NCBI GenBank assembly: GCA_934364805.1
Contig: CAKRMH010000008.1
Location: forward strand, 69,811-133,810
Origin: an uncultured Lachnospiraceae bacterium
Lineage (GTDB): Bacteria; Bacillota; Clostridia; Lachnospirales; Lachnospiraceae
DNA: 64,000 bases
Reading direction: 5' to 3'
Shown: one piece after another, positions 1 through 8,659 of the stretch
Position numbering within the stretch: the first letter of the stretch is position 1
How the letters are laid out: every line of letters begins with the position of its first letter
The notes under the pieces: generated by a model
The model's input: only the letters and a program-made list of their open reading frames with translations
Databases searched by the model: none
What the model was told of the DNA's origin: nothing
Program-made: the position numbers and the translations under genes

Positions 1-2
1 GC

Positions 3-1220
3 CGTTTAAAGACCGAACTTCCGGCGTATGAGGAAGCGAAACAGTGTGCAGCAGAGTCACTGGATGATCTTGAGGCGTTCAGTCATACCGATTATCAGCA
101 GATCACAGGATTTTTTGTATATGCCAGGGAGGAATTAAAGGGCGGCGCCGTGGAGCAGCTCATGATATCCAACAAGGACGGGCAGGTGATCATTCCAACA
201 GAAAAAACGTATTATCTTGTGACATATCAGAAGACAGAATGGAATACAAACAGAATGTACGGTATTCTGGCGGCGTATCTTGGGGTTGTGCTTTGTGGTG
301 TTCTGGCGGTGCTTCTTTATATCCGGCAGCGTGTGATAAAACCATTTCATGAATTTGAAGATCTTCCGGTGGAGATTGCAAAAGGAAACCTGACAAAGCC
401 GCTGGAAGAGTCTGCGCATCATTTCTTTGGAAAATACCTCTGGGGCATGAATATGTTACGAGAGACGTTAGAAGATAGCCGGAAACGGGAACTGGAGCTT
501 GTCAAAGAGAAAAAGCTGCTTCTGATGTCACTTTCACACGATGTGAAAACGCCGCTCAGCGCGATCAAGTTATATGCCAGTGCATTGGAGCGGGAACTCT
601 ACAAAACACCGGAAAAGAAGCGTGCAGCAGCGGAGCATATCAATGAGAATGCAGATGAGATCGAGCGTTATATCGGAGAGATTGTAACGGCATCGAATGA
701 GGATTTTCTGGATTTTGAGATGGAATGCGGAGAACTGTATATTCGACCGGTTTTAAAAGAAATAAAGGAATATTATACCAGAAAATTAGAACTTCTCCAG
801 ACGTATTTTGAAGTGGATATTCAAAATGACTGTATGGTATATGGCGATCAGGACCGGATTACGGAAGTCCTTCAGAATATCATCGAAAATGCTATTAAAT
901 ATGGAGATGGCAACTGGATACGGCTGCGTGCCGCAGATTGGGAAGACGGATATGAGATCTGTATTCGAAACTCCGGCTGCACACTTTCACACGATGAACT
1001 TCCGCACCTGTTTGACAGCTTTTTCCGTGGAAGCAATGTCGGAAAAAACAGCGGAAGCGGTCTTGGCCTTTATATATGCAGACAGCTGATTCACCGGATG
1101 GAAGGGGAAATACTGGCTGAAATAGAACCGACACCGGATACAACGGTGATGTGCGTACGGATTATTTTGCGGAAACAAAAACGGGATGACACACCAGAAA
1201 GAAGGCAGCGTTTTGTATAA
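3..1220 (+). CDS. Sensor histidine kinase, 5' end outside window
   Basis: The reading frame is open from the left edge, so the N-terminus is missing and the first in-window ATG is not the start. The visible part has the tail of an extracellular sensor segment, one membrane helix (GILAAYLGVVLCGVLAVLL), a HAMP-like linker (VIKPFHEFEDLP), a HisKA dimerisation box with the phospho-accepting histidine in SLSHDVKTPLSAIK, and an HATPase_c domain with an N box (NIIENAIKYG) and G box (GSGLGLYICRQL). It is an inner-membrane kinase of a two-component pair. Its response regulator is presumably just upstream, outside the window; nothing downstream on this strand looks like a partner. The signal sensed cannot be told. 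Confidence 0.9.
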   Translation, partial: RLKTELPAYEEAKQCAAESLDDLEAFSHTDYQQITGFFVYAREELKGGAVEQLMISNKDGQVIIPTEKTYYLVTYQKTEWNTNRMYGILAAYLGVVLCGVLAVLLYIRQRVIKPFHEFEDLPVEIAKGNLTKPLEESAHHFFGKYLWGMNMLRETLEDSRKRELELVKEKKLLLMSLSHDVKTPLSAIKLYASALERELYKTPEKKRAAAEHINENADEIERYIGEIVTASNEDFLDFEMECGELYIRPVLKEIKEYYTRKLELLQTYFEVDIQNDCMVYGDQDRITEVLQNIIENAIKYGDGNWIRLRAADWEDGYEICIRNSGCTLSHDELPHLFDSFFRGSNVGKNSGSGLGLYICRQLIHRMEGEILAEIEPTPDTTVMCVRIILRKQKRDDTPERRQRFV

Positions 1221-1247
1221 CCGCAAATATCAAGAATGATTCTTTTA

Positions 1248-1511
1248 TTATAAGAAACGGTAGATGATGATTGCGGCAACGACTCCAAGGATCCCGGCAA
1301 CGGTGATGTTGATCGTTAATGCAAAAGTGATCACAAGGATACCAAGATCCAGAACCACAGGCGAAGTAAGTCCGAACGTCTGTCCGTAATTCAGCCATGC
1401 CAGCGCCGGAACACCGGATGCCAGTTGTCCGATCAGTCCTCCGATCACAACACCGATCAAAATTAAAAGGGCAAGCGCCCATGTATTTTTTCCTGCAATT
1501 CCTTTACTCAT
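1248..1511 (-). CDS. Small membrane protein, DUF4321-like
   Basis: An 87-residue protein with a short basic N-terminus followed by two hydrophobic segments (ALALLILIGVVIGGLIGQLA, and a second near the C-terminus ending AAIIIYRFL). Size, topology and the central LASGVPALAWLNYG stretch match my memory of the DUF4321 family of Clostridia, whose function is unknown. I chose the ATG at 1511 because an AGAGGA ribosome binding site sits seven bases upstream; a start 21 bases further out would overlap that site. It is transcribed against the kinase gene and diverges from the ABC-F gene. The family assignment is from memory and not verified. Confidence 0.75.
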   Translation of the reverse strand: MSKGIAGKNTWALALLILIGVVIGGLIGQLASGVPALAWLNYGQTFGLTSPVVLDLGILVITFALTINITVAGILGVVAAIIIYRFL

Positions 1512-1586
1512 TTGTCTGTCCTCTCGTATCATGATGAAATATTATTCTAAGTGTACCATAAATTGGATTTTCCAACAATCCTATTC

Positions 1587-1615
1587 TTGTGAACCACAGA
1601 AAAATCCCATATAAT
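1587..1615 (+). promoter_or_regulatory. Sigma-A type promoter for ABC-F gene
   Basis: TTGTGA (1587-1592), a 17-bp spacer and TATAAT (1610-1615) precede the ABC-F gene by 50 bases. The leader then holds a small hairpin GTCCGG/CCGGAC (1626-1643) just before the ribosome binding site. No leader peptide of the kind seen with antibiotic-inducible ABC-F genes is evident. Confidence 0.65.
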
Positions 1616-1664
1616 AGAGGTATGCGTCCGGTATTGACCGGACAGGATACAGAAAGGGCAGAAT

Positions 1665-3416
1665 ATGTTAAAAGTTACCGAGTTATCTTATGGATTTCCC
1701 CAGAAGGATTTATACAATAAAATATCATTTACCGTGGAGGATGGGCAGCACTGTGTGCTGATCGGAACCAATGGAACCGGAAAGAGCACGCTGCTTCAGA
1801 TGCTTCTTGAACCACAGGAATATTTATATGAAGGAAAGATCGAGATCGAGCCTGGAAGCCGCATTGGATATGTCAGTCAGTTCCCGGGGAAAAATGAAAA
1901 CAGTGATCAGACAGTTTTTGATTATATCAGTGAACCGTTTGTCAGACAGCAGGAGAAAATCAACCAGATCTGTGCGCAAATGGAACACGGAGAGAATATG
2001 GATGAGCTGTTTGAACAGTATCAGACCGAATGGGACGTATTTCAGGCAATGGATGGGGATCATTATGAGGTCAACATCAAAAAACAGCTGAACCTTGCAG
2101 GGCTTGAGAAGTCTGCACAGCTTAAAACATCGGAGTTAAGCGGCGGTGAATACAAGCTGGTCTCCATGATCCGGGAGATGCTGACTGGTCCGGCGCTCTT
2201 AATTATGGATGAGCCGGATGCGTTTTTGGATTTTGAGAATGTCAATGCACTGAGAAATCTGATCAATCAGCATAAGGGAACGCTTCTTGTAGCCACACAT
2301 AACCGCTATCTTTTAAACCATTGTTTTGACAAAGTGCTTCATCTGGAGAATACCGAGCTCCAGGAATTTGATGGAAGTTATGTTGATTATCATTATCTGA
2401 TGCTTCAGACAAAGATCGAGCAGATGGAACTTGCTGCGTCGGATCTTGCAGAGATCGAACGTAATCAGAAGATTGTAGAGAGACTCAGAAAACAGGCAAC
2501 GCTGATCGTAAGTGCGGCAAGGGGAAGAGCACTTCATGCGAGAGTTTCACTTCTGGAACGTTTACAGGCGAGAAAGACCAGATCGCCATTTATTGAAGTA
2601 CCACATCCACAGATCAATCTTCACACGGACCTTGTGGAGGAAGAAAAGGAAGATGTAGTCTTAAAAGTGGAAGATTACAGTGTAAGTTTTGACGAACAGC
2701 TGTTAGAGCATGTTTCATTCGAAATCGGACCAAAAGACAAGGTTGCGATCGTAGGAAGCAATGGAACCGGAAAGACAACACTTCTCAGGGAGATCATGTA
2801 TGGAGGCAATGATGCGGTCTGGATCGCACCGGAAGCGGAAGTTGCATATCTGTCGCAGATGCAGGGCGAGACCATGGATGAATCCCAGACAGTACGTAAG
2901 ATCATGGATGCGGCCGGACTTGAGACGAAAAAGGAAGTATTGGAATACCTTTCCCCATATGGCTTTGCAGAAGATATGTTAGAACAGCGGATTGATTCTT
3001 TGTCCGGAGGAGAGAAAAATCTCTTGCAGCTTGCTGTTTTATCGAGAGGAAATGCAAGCCTTCTGCTTTTGGATGAGCCGACCAGCCATCTTGACATTTA
3101 TGCACAGGAATCACTTGAGGAAGCAATTCTTGGCTACAATGGTGCAGTTCTTATGGTTTCCCATGATTTTTATACCATTGCAAACTGTGTGGATTATGTG
3201 CTGTACGTAGAGGATAAGACGGTTCGCAGAGTCAGTGCACGTAAATTCCGTAAGATGATCTATGCAGATCACTTTGACAAGGATTATCTGGAACTGGAAA
3301 AGAAGAAAAAAGAGACAGAGGTGCGCATTTACCAGGCTCTTGGGAAACGTGATTACGAGACGGCAAGAGCCTTGTCTGATCAGATGGGTGAGCTGATCGC
3401 AGCGATGCAGAAATAA
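1665..3416 (+). CDS. ABC-F family ATPase (ribosome-associated)
   Basis: A 583-residue soluble protein with two ABC nucleotide-binding domains in one chain and no membrane segments, the hallmark of ABC-F translation factors. Walker A motifs are GTNGTGKST (near residue 36) and GSNGTGKTT (near 365); signature motifs are LSGGEYK and LSGGEKN; Walker B regions end in MDEPDAFLDF and LDEPTSHLD. A charged linker of about 80 residues joins the domains. ABC-F proteins bind the ribosomal E site to relieve stalled translation or, in some subfamilies, give antibiotic protection. The first Walker B variant (DEPDAFLDFEN) departs from the usual DEPTNHLD. Subfamily and any resistance role cannot be assigned by eye. 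It has its own promoter and looks monocistronic. Confidence 0.9.
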   Translation: MLKVTELSYGFPQKDLYNKISFTVEDGQHCVLIGTNGTGKSTLLQMLLEPQEYLYEGKIEIEPGSRIGYVSQFPGKNENSDQTVFDYISEPFVRQQEKINQICAQMEHGENMDELFEQYQTEWDVFQAMDGDHYEVNIKKQLNLAGLEKSAQLKTSELSGGEYKLVSMIREMLTGPALLIMDEPDAFLDFENVNALRNLINQHKGTLLVATHNRYLLNHCFDKVLHLENTELQEFDGSYVDYHYLMLQTKIEQMELAASDLAEIERNQKIVERLRKQATLIVSAARGRALHARVSLLERLQARKTRSPFIEVPHPQINLHTDLVEEEKEDVVLKVEDYSVSFDEQLLEHVSFEIGPKDKVAIVGSNGTGKTTLLREIMYGGNDAVWIAPEAEVAYLSQMQGETMDESQTVRKIMDAAGLETKKEVLEYLSPYGFAEDMLEQRIDSLSGGEKNLLQLAVLSRGNASLLLLDEPTSHLDIYAQESLEEAILGYNGAVLMVSHDFYTIANCVDYVLYVEDKTVRRVSARKFRKMIYADHFDKDYLELEKKKKETEVRIYQALGKRDYETARALSDQMGELIAAMQK

Positions 3417-3418
3417 GA

Positions 3419-3877
3419 TTATTCACCTATGTTCAGATAGCGGTCCCAGCTTTCGGTATTGTCGGTTCCACTGACTTCCAGTGTATAGGTGCGTTCTTCA
3501 CCATCGATGGCAATGGTGTAAAGCGCATCTTTTTTCTCGATCGAATAAATGACGCTCTCGGTCTCACATAAATGCTGGAAGGTGTCTTTGTAGGATTCTG
3601 GTGCGACAACTGTATCTTCATACTGTGCCATCAGATTGCCATCGGCATCATATTCTTTATAGCCCTCTTCGATGCAGCGCAGAAGTCTGCCATCGGCGAT
3701 ACGCAGTTCGAGGTTATTGCATCGCATTTCACGGATATCATGGTTCGTGCTGTTATCCGGAAGAATGATCACATTGTCCAGATAGAGCACAAAAGAGCCT
3801 GGGGTAAGCTGGATCTCACCAAGGTAAGCTCCCTGAAATCGAAAATGTTCAAGTTCGTTGGTTGTATGAAAACTCAT
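3419..3877 (-). CDS. Conserved-looking hypothetical protein, 152 aa
   Basis: I do not recognise the family. The protein is soluble, acidic and rich in beta-strand-like alternation (FRFQGAYLGEIQLTPGSFVLYLDN), with no signal peptide, membrane helix or obvious catalytic motif. The start at 3877 is supported by an AAAGGAGAG ribosome binding site, and a promoter lies on the same strand at 3921-3949 (TTGCAG, 17 bp, TATAAT). It is convergent with the ABC-F gene, ending two bases from that stop codon, and divergent from trpF. The good RBS and promoter make it a real gene. Confidence 0.75.
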   Translation of the reverse strand: MSFHTTNELEHFRFQGAYLGEIQLTPGSFVLYLDNVIILPDNSTNHDIREMRCNNLELRIADGRLLRCIEEGYKEYDADGNLMAQYEDTVVAPESYKDTFQHLCETESVIYSIEKKDALYTIAIDGEERTYTLEVSGTDNTESWDRYLNIGE

Positions 3878-3920
3878 AGAAAGATCTCTCCTTTTTATTC
3901 AAAATTACTGGGTAAAATTT

Positions 3921-3949
3921 ATTATATAGGGAATCCCGTATTTCTGCAA
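3921..3949 (-). promoter_or_regulatory. Sigma-A type promoter for 152-aa hypothetical
   Basis: On the minus strand TTGCAG (3949-3944), a 17-bp spacer and TATAAT (3926-3921) lie about 45 bases upstream of the start codon at 3877. Confidence 0.65.
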
Positions 3950-3978
3950 GAGAGCGGGGAGAGGCAGCTTTCACTTTT

Positions 3979-4008
3979 TTGACGATGCAAAGTGTTCTGT
4001 GGTAGAAT
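3979..4008 (+). promoter_or_regulatory. Probable promoter for trpF
   Basis: TTGACG (3979-3984), 18 bp and TAGAAT (4003-4008) are followed by an AAGAGG ribosome binding site and the ATG at 4044. No tryptophan T-box or TRAP-like leader is visible, as the transcribed leader would be only about 30 bases. Confidence 0.55.
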
Positions 4009-4043
4009 TGAGGCACATATCAGAAAGTAAAGAGGCAATCCAT

Positions 4044-4667
4044 ATGAAAATAAAAATCTGTGGTCTGACGACACCACAAGAAGCACAATATGTGAATGAG
4101 AATCACATTGATTTTGCGGGAATGGTATTATTTTTTCCGAAAAGCAGGCGTAATATTACGCTGGAACAGGCAAAGCTTATCCTTGACAGCCTGAGCAGCA
4201 CGGTAAAATCCGTTGCGGTTGTGGTATCGCCTACGTTGGAACAGATCAAGAACATCCAGAGAACGGGGTTTGATTATATTCAGATCCATGGCAGTCTTCC
4301 AGAGAAAATTGCGGATGTCATCACGATCCCGGTGCTGAAAGCATTTAACGTGTCTGATCTTGGGCAGTACGAAGCCTACCACAATGACCCGGTCATTGCC
4401 GGATATGTATTTGATGCACAGGAGGCAGGCAGCGGAAAAACATTTGACTGGAGCCTGATCGATCAGATTCCAAGGGACGAGAAACTTCTGATCCTTGCAG
4501 GAGGACTCTGCCCGGAGAATGTGGCGGAGGCAGTGGAACGTGTACATCCGGATGGAGTAGATGTGTCCTCTGGTGTTGAAAATGACAATGGCATCGGAAA
4601 GAATCCGGATAAGATCTGCGCATTTGCGGAGGCATGCCGGAGCGTTTTCGGTGACGAACAGAAGTAA
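4044..4667 (+). CDS. trpF: Phosphoribosylanthranilate isomerase
   Basis: A 207-residue single-domain TIM-barrel enzyme that converts N-(5-phosphoribosyl)anthranilate to the 1-(o-carboxyphenylamino) deoxyribulose phosphate in tryptophan synthesis. The family opening KIKICGLT contains the catalytic cysteine (Cys5 by this start). FFPKSRRNIT matches the phosphate-loop region (normally F-x-x-x-S-x-R), and LAGGLCPENV and GVDVSSGVE hold the C-terminal phosphate site and the expected Asp. I chose 4044 over an in-frame upstream ATG (3999) because of the RBS at 4029-4034 and because the family begins M-x-x-KICG. It is not in a trp operon here: neighbours are a DUF3887-like protein and a methyltransferase. 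Confidence 0.9.
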   Translation: MKIKICGLTTPQEAQYVNENHIDFAGMVLFFPKSRRNITLEQAKLILDSLSSTVKSVAVVVSPTLEQIKNIQRTGFDYIQIHGSLPEKIADVITIPVLKAFNVSDLGQYEAYHNDPVIAGYVFDAQEAGSGKTFDWSLIDQIPRDEKLLILAGGLCPENVAEAVERVHPDGVDVSSGVENDNGIGKNPDKICAFAEACRSVFGDEQK

Positions 4668-4711
4668 GGAACAGCGGAAGCGAAGATCGTAGATAGAAAG
4701 AGGCGAAAGCA

Positions 4712-5173
4712 GTGAGCAGAAATAAAGCAAAAAGGAAACCTGGTATGTACCGGATCATTACAGGCGTTCTGACGGTTGTAATTCTTGCCGCAGTCATTAT
4801 CTGGTATGCGGTGCCGAAAACAAAGGAGCTGGGAACATCCGGAAGCCCGTTTGATGAGGTGACGGTTCTCGAGGATGCCAGACAGATTGCCAGACTGATG
4901 GGAAAACAGGATTATGATACGATTTTAAATACCTGGGGCAATGACACGTTAAGAAAAGCGCTGGATGATGAGAAACTGAAAGCGGCATATCAGGGAGTTA
5001 ATGAAGACTGGGGAAACCTGGTGGCATTTGGCGAACACAATGCCAGACAGGTTACACAGATGGGACACACCTTTGCCATGATCTCAATACGAACGTCTTA
5101 TGAGAATACCGATGTGATATTGACGATGACTTTTGACAGGGATATGAAGCTTGCAGGCCTGTATCTGAAATAA
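4712..5173 (+). CDS. Membrane-anchored DUF3887-like protein
   Basis: A 153-residue protein starting with GTG. A short basic N-terminus (MSRNKAKRKPG) and one hydrophobic helix (IITGVLTVVILAAVIIWYAV) act as a signal anchor, followed by an extracellular domain of about 115 residues. That domain (ARQIARLMGKQDYDTILNTW, then alternating strands such as ISIRTSYENTDVILTMTFD, ending LAGLYLK) resembles the DUF3887 / NTF2-like fold by memory; no catalytic residues are evident. It lies 44 bases after trpF and 25 bases before the methyltransferase, so may be co-transcribed with them. Function unknown. Confidence 0.75.
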   Translation: MSRNKAKRKPGMYRIITGVLTVVILAAVIIWYAVPKTKELGTSGSPFDEVTVLEDARQIARLMGKQDYDTILNTWGNDTLRKALDDEKLKAAYQGVNEDWGNLVAFGEHNARQVTQMGHTFAMISIRTSYENTDVILTMTFDRDMKLAGLYLK

Positions 5174-5198
5174 AATCATAGAAAATGAGGAAAAAACC

Positions 5199-5993
5199 GT
5201 GACGGAATTAGAAGAATATTACGGCAAATTTAACGAGGAAAAACGTTTAAACAGCAGGCATGGACAGGTGGAATACATCACTTCCATGAAATACATCCAC
5301 AAATATTTAGAGGAGATCCGCAATGGCAGATCCAATGACCGGATCAGGGTTCTGGATATCGGAGCAGGAACCGGACGTTACAGCGTGCCGCTTGCAGAAG
5401 AAGGCTATGATGTGACTGCAGTAGAACTTGTAAAACATAACCTTGGACGGCTCAGGGCAAAAGGAAGTACCGTGAAGGCATATCAGGGAAATGCACTGAA
5501 ATTATCAAGATTTGAGGAAAACAGCTTTGATCTGACACTGTTATTTGGCCCGATGTATCATCTGCATGAGGAAGATGAAAAAAGACAGGCGCTTTTAGAA
5601 GCAAAGCGTGTGACAAAACCGGGGGGAATCATTCTGGTGGCATATATTATGAATGAATTCAGCGTAATTACGTATGCTTTTAAGGAACGTCATATCAAAG
5701 AGGCACTGGCAGAGGGAATGCTGGATGAGACCTATCATACGACGAAAAAGGGGAATCCGCTATACAGTATGGTGAGGCTCGAAGAAATCGGGAAGCTGGA
5801 TCAGGAAGCAGCACTCAGAAGGGAACAGATCATCGCCGCAGATGGCGCTGCGAACTACCTGAGACCGTATCTGAATGCTCTGGATGAAGAAGAATTCCAG
5901 GCATTTGTGGCATATCATCTTGCAACATGTGAGAGACCGGATCTGATGGGGGCGAGCAGCCATACCGTGGACATTCTGCGCAAGCCGCTGTAA
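5199..5993 (+). CDS. Class I SAM-dependent methyltransferase
   Basis: A 264-residue soluble protein beginning with GTG, with a GAGG ribosome binding site eight bases upstream. Motif I of the Rossmann-type SAM-binding fold is VLDIGAGTGRYSVPLA (near residue 50), the acidic end of strand two is AVELVKHN, and motif IV is DLTLLFGPMYHLHE. The C-terminal third is helical and probably forms the substrate cap. The substrate cannot be read from the sequence; small-molecule or tRNA-base methylation are both possible. It follows the DUF3887-like gene closely and precedes glgX, which has its own promoter. Confidence 0.85.
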   Translation: MTELEEYYGKFNEEKRLNSRHGQVEYITSMKYIHKYLEEIRNGRSNDRIRVLDIGAGTGRYSVPLAEEGYDVTAVELVKHNLGRLRAKGSTVKAYQGNALKLSRFEENSFDLTLLFGPMYHLHEEDEKRQALLEAKRVTKPGGIILVAYIMNEFSVITYAFKERHIKEALAEGMLDETYHTTKKGNPLYSMVRLEEIGKLDQEAALRREQIIAADGAANYLRPYLNALDEEEFQAFVAYHLATCERPDLMGASSHTVDILRKPL

Positions 5994-5995
5994 CC

Positions 5996-6024
5996 TTGAA
6001 TGAACGATAGGTTTGTGTTACACT
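5996..6024 (+). promoter_or_regulatory. Probable promoter for glgX
   Basis: TTGAAT (5996-6001), a 17-bp spacer and TACACT (6019-6024) start three bases after the methyltransferase stop codon. A GGAGGT ribosome binding site precedes the ATG at 6080. Confidence 0.5.
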
Positions 6025-6079
6025 AACCCTATATGGAAACGGACAGATTCCCAATCTGATTGGAATTGGAGGTATTCCC

Positions 6080-8161
6080 ATGGCAAAATGGATTAAATAT
6101 CAGGACATCAATGGATTTTTGGTAAGACCAGGCGTTTTTCGGGTGAATGGCGCAATTCAGCGGGAAGATGGGATTTGCTTTACAATTAATTCACACGGCG
6201 CAACATCGTGCACGCTTCTGCTGTTTCATCCACAGGAGTCAGAACCGTATGCAACCCTGCCATTTCCGGAAAGCTGCCATCTGGGGAATACGTATTCCAT
6301 GGTCGTATATGATCTGCGGAAGGAAGAATTTGAATATGCATTCCAGTTTGACGGACCATATGAACCGGAAAAGGGAAAGATATTCAATAAAGACAATATC
6401 ATACTGGACCCTTATGCGGAGGCTGTTACAGGACAGCGTAACTGGGGTGAAAGACCCGAGGGCGGCAAGGATTTTGTATACAAAGCCAGAGTGGTACAGA
6501 GTGAGTTCGACTGGGGAGACACGAAACAGCTGGAGCATCCATTCGAAGATCTGGTGATTTATGAGACACATGTCAGAGGGTTCACGAAGGATACATCGTC
6601 CGGTGTGAAGGCGAACGGAACCTTTGAAGGACTTCGGGAGAAGATCCCTTATCTGAAGGATCTGGGAATCAACGCAGTAGAATTAATGCCAATCTTTGAG
6701 TTCGATGAAATGGAGAGCACAAGGATTGTAGATGGACAGAAGCTTTATAATTACTGGGGCTATAATACGGTTGCATTTTTTGCACCGAACACAAGTTATG
6801 CCTTTAATAAAGAACATAACCATGAGGGAAATGAATTAAAACGTCTTATTTACGAACTGAAAGAGAATGGAATTGAGGTCATTCTTGATGTTGTATTTAA
6901 TCACACGGCAGAGGGCAATGAATTCGGACCGTGCTTTTCCTTTAAAGGGATTGACAACAATATTTATTATATGCTGACACCGGATGCGCATTATTATAAT
7001 TTCAGTGGCTGCGGAAATGTTATGAACTGCAATCATCCGATCGTAAGAAGGTTTATCATCGACTGTCTGAGGCACTGGGTGGTTGATTACCGCGTAGATG
7101 GCTTCCGGTTTGACCTTGCTTCGATCCTTGGACGTGATCAGAATGGTGCACCGATGGATAACCCTCCGATTCTTGAGGCACTGGCATTTGATCCGGTACT
7201 TGGAAAAGTAAAACTGATCGCAGAAGCCTGGGATGCCGGCGGACTCTATCAGGTAGGAAGTTTCCCGTCCTGGAGCAGATGGGCAGAATGGAATGGAAGA
7301 TACAGGGACGACATGCGGCGGTTTTTAAAAGGTGACGACGGAACTGCGGGAGCAGCGATCACACGTATTACAGGTTCCAAGGATCTCTATGATCCAACAT
7401 ACCGTGGAAACAGTGCATCGGTCAATTTCCTGACATGCCATGATGGTTTTACGCTGTATGATCTTTATTCCTATAATGAAAAGCATAATGAGAAAAACGG
7501 CTGGAACAATACGGATGGAGACAATAATGGAAATAGCTGGAACTGTGGATGGGAAGGCGAAACAGAAGATCCGGAGATTTTGGGCCTTCGGAAACGTCTG
7601 ATCAAGAATGCGTTTGCGGCGCTGATGTGCAGCAGAGGACCTGCAATGTTTTTTGCGGGAGATGAATTCTGTAATACCCAGTATGGTAATAATAATGCCT
7701 ATTGCCAGGATAATATCGTGTCATGGCTGGACTGGAACCGTCTGGAAGAATATCAGGAGATTCATGATTTCGCACGATTTATGATCCATTTTCGAAAGGA
7801 ACATCCGATTCTTCGGAAAACAACAGATCCTGCAGTCTGTCAGTTTCCTGAGATCAGCATCCATAATGGATACCCAAACCAGGAAGCCACGGACTACACA
7901 ACGCATCTGATCGGAATTATGTATGCAGGACGTAATGAAGGAAACACCGGAGATGACATTATTTTTTATGCGATGAATTCTTATTGGGAACCGCTTACAG
8001 CACAACTGCCGGTTCTGCAGAACGGAATGGAATGGAGCGTGGTTGTCAATACCAACTGTCAGTATGAAGACGGGCTGGATTATCACGCCATGACAGAATG
8101 GTTTGGACCGTATACGATCCGGATACCTGCGCGTACGACAATTATTCTTGTCGCAAAATAA
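6080..8161 (+). CDS. glgX: Glycogen debranching enzyme, GH13 isoamylase type
   Basis: A 693-residue cytoplasmic glycoside hydrolase that cleaves alpha-1,6 branches of glycogen or limit dextrins. An N-terminal CBM48-like beta domain (residues 1-150) precedes the GH13 barrel. Conserved GH13 regions are visible: ILDVVFNHT (region I), DGFRFDLAS with the nucleophile Asp345 (region II), LIAEAWDAGG with acid/base Glu382 (region III) and TCHDGFTLYD with Asp455 (region IV). The C-terminal beta domain ends IPARTTIILVAK. Length and motifs fit the GlgX/TreX group rather than secreted pullulanases, and there is no signal peptide. No other glycogen genes adjoin it. Confidence 0.93.
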   Translation: MAKWIKYQDINGFLVRPGVFRVNGAIQREDGICFTINSHGATSCTLLLFHPQESEPYATLPFPESCHLGNTYSMVVYDLRKEEFEYAFQFDGPYEPEKGKIFNKDNIILDPYAEAVTGQRNWGERPEGGKDFVYKARVVQSEFDWGDTKQLEHPFEDLVIYETHVRGFTKDTSSGVKANGTFEGLREKIPYLKDLGINAVELMPIFEFDEMESTRIVDGQKLYNYWGYNTVAFFAPNTSYAFNKEHNHEGNELKRLIYELKENGIEVILDVVFNHTAEGNEFGPCFSFKGIDNNIYYMLTPDAHYYNFSGCGNVMNCNHPIVRRFIIDCLRHWVVDYRVDGFRFDLASILGRDQNGAPMDNPPILEALAFDPVLGKVKLIAEAWDAGGLYQVGSFPSWSRWAEWNGRYRDDMRRFLKGDDGTAGAAITRITGSKDLYDPTYRGNSASVNFLTCHDGFTLYDLYSYNEKHNEKNGWNNTDGDNNGNSWNCGWEGETEDPEILGLRKRLIKNAFAALMCSRGPAMFFAGDEFCNTQYGNNNAYCQDNIVSWLDWNRLEEYQEIHDFARFMIHFRKEHPILRKTTDPAVCQFPEISIHNGYPNQEATDYTTHLIGIMYAGRNEGNTGDDIIFYAMNSYWEPLTAQLPVLQNGMEWSVVVNTNCQYEDGLDYHAMTEWFGPYTIRIPARTTIILVAK

Positions 8162-8164
8162 GGA

Positions 8165-8575
8165 TTATGATTTGGAAGCTGGATTGGATGCCTGAAGCTG
8201 GCGGAGAATGACCAGAGCGGAAGAGCGGGTTGTCTCATCAATGGTATGAAACAGGGAAAGAAATTGTTCATCCTGACGTGGAAGCCTGCCACAAACCATG
8301 TCAGGATAGTCAGTCAGACCAAGCAGATAATCGGTGGAAAAGTGTAAGATATTCGCAATTGCAGATAAAGTCTGGATACTTGGAAGACGTCTTCCGGTGC
8401 GGTACGCACTGACCGTTGACGTAGAAACATAGAGTGCATCTGCAAGTTCGCGTACACTCATCTGACGGATTTCCATACTATAACATAAACGGGAAGCAAA
8501 CAGATTGCTGCTTTCCGTTTTTGTGTTTGATTGTTCTTTTTTGCCGACCGGCTTATCTTTTGCATTTTTTCCCAT
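8165..8575 (-). CDS. XRE-family transcriptional regulator
   Basis: A 136-residue protein with a Lys/Gln/Ser-rich N-terminal tail of about 30 residues and a Cro/C1-type helix-turn-helix (MSVRELADALYVSTSTVSAYRTGRRLPSIQTL...), followed by a short helical C-terminus. The domain belongs to the HTH_3 family and should bind a short palindrome as a dimer. A perfect 10-bp palindrome, TTGTATACAA (8583-8592), lies directly upstream of its start, overlapping a TATACA-like -10, and would suit autorepression. It follows the SDR gene on the same strand with an 84-bp gap. The genes it controls are not evident. Confidence 0.85.
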   Translation of the reverse strand: MGKNAKDKPVGKKEQSNTKTESSNLFASRLCYSMEIRQMSVRELADALYVSTSTVSAYRTGRRLPSIQTLSAIANILHFSTDYLLGLTDYPDMVCGRLPRQDEQFLSLFHTIDETTRSSALVILRQLQASNPASKS

Positions 8576-8582
8576 AAGCTGA

Positions 8583-8592
8583 TTGTATACAA
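8583..8592. promoter_or_regulatory. Candidate operator palindrome TTGTATACAA
   Basis: A perfect 10-bp dyad sits 8 bases upstream of the XRE regulator start codon and overlaps a possible -10 element on the minus strand. Autoregulation is an inference from position only. Confidence 0.35.
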
Positions 8593-8659
8593 ATCATTTG
8601 GAAAAAACTGTAAAATGAGCAATACGTCAACTGGATTCTTGAATTCTAAGAAACAAAAA

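Noticed and set aside
1232..1246. Possible terminator AAGAAT-G-ATTCTT
   Set aside because: Six-bp A/T-rich stem with a single-base loop; too weak to claim.
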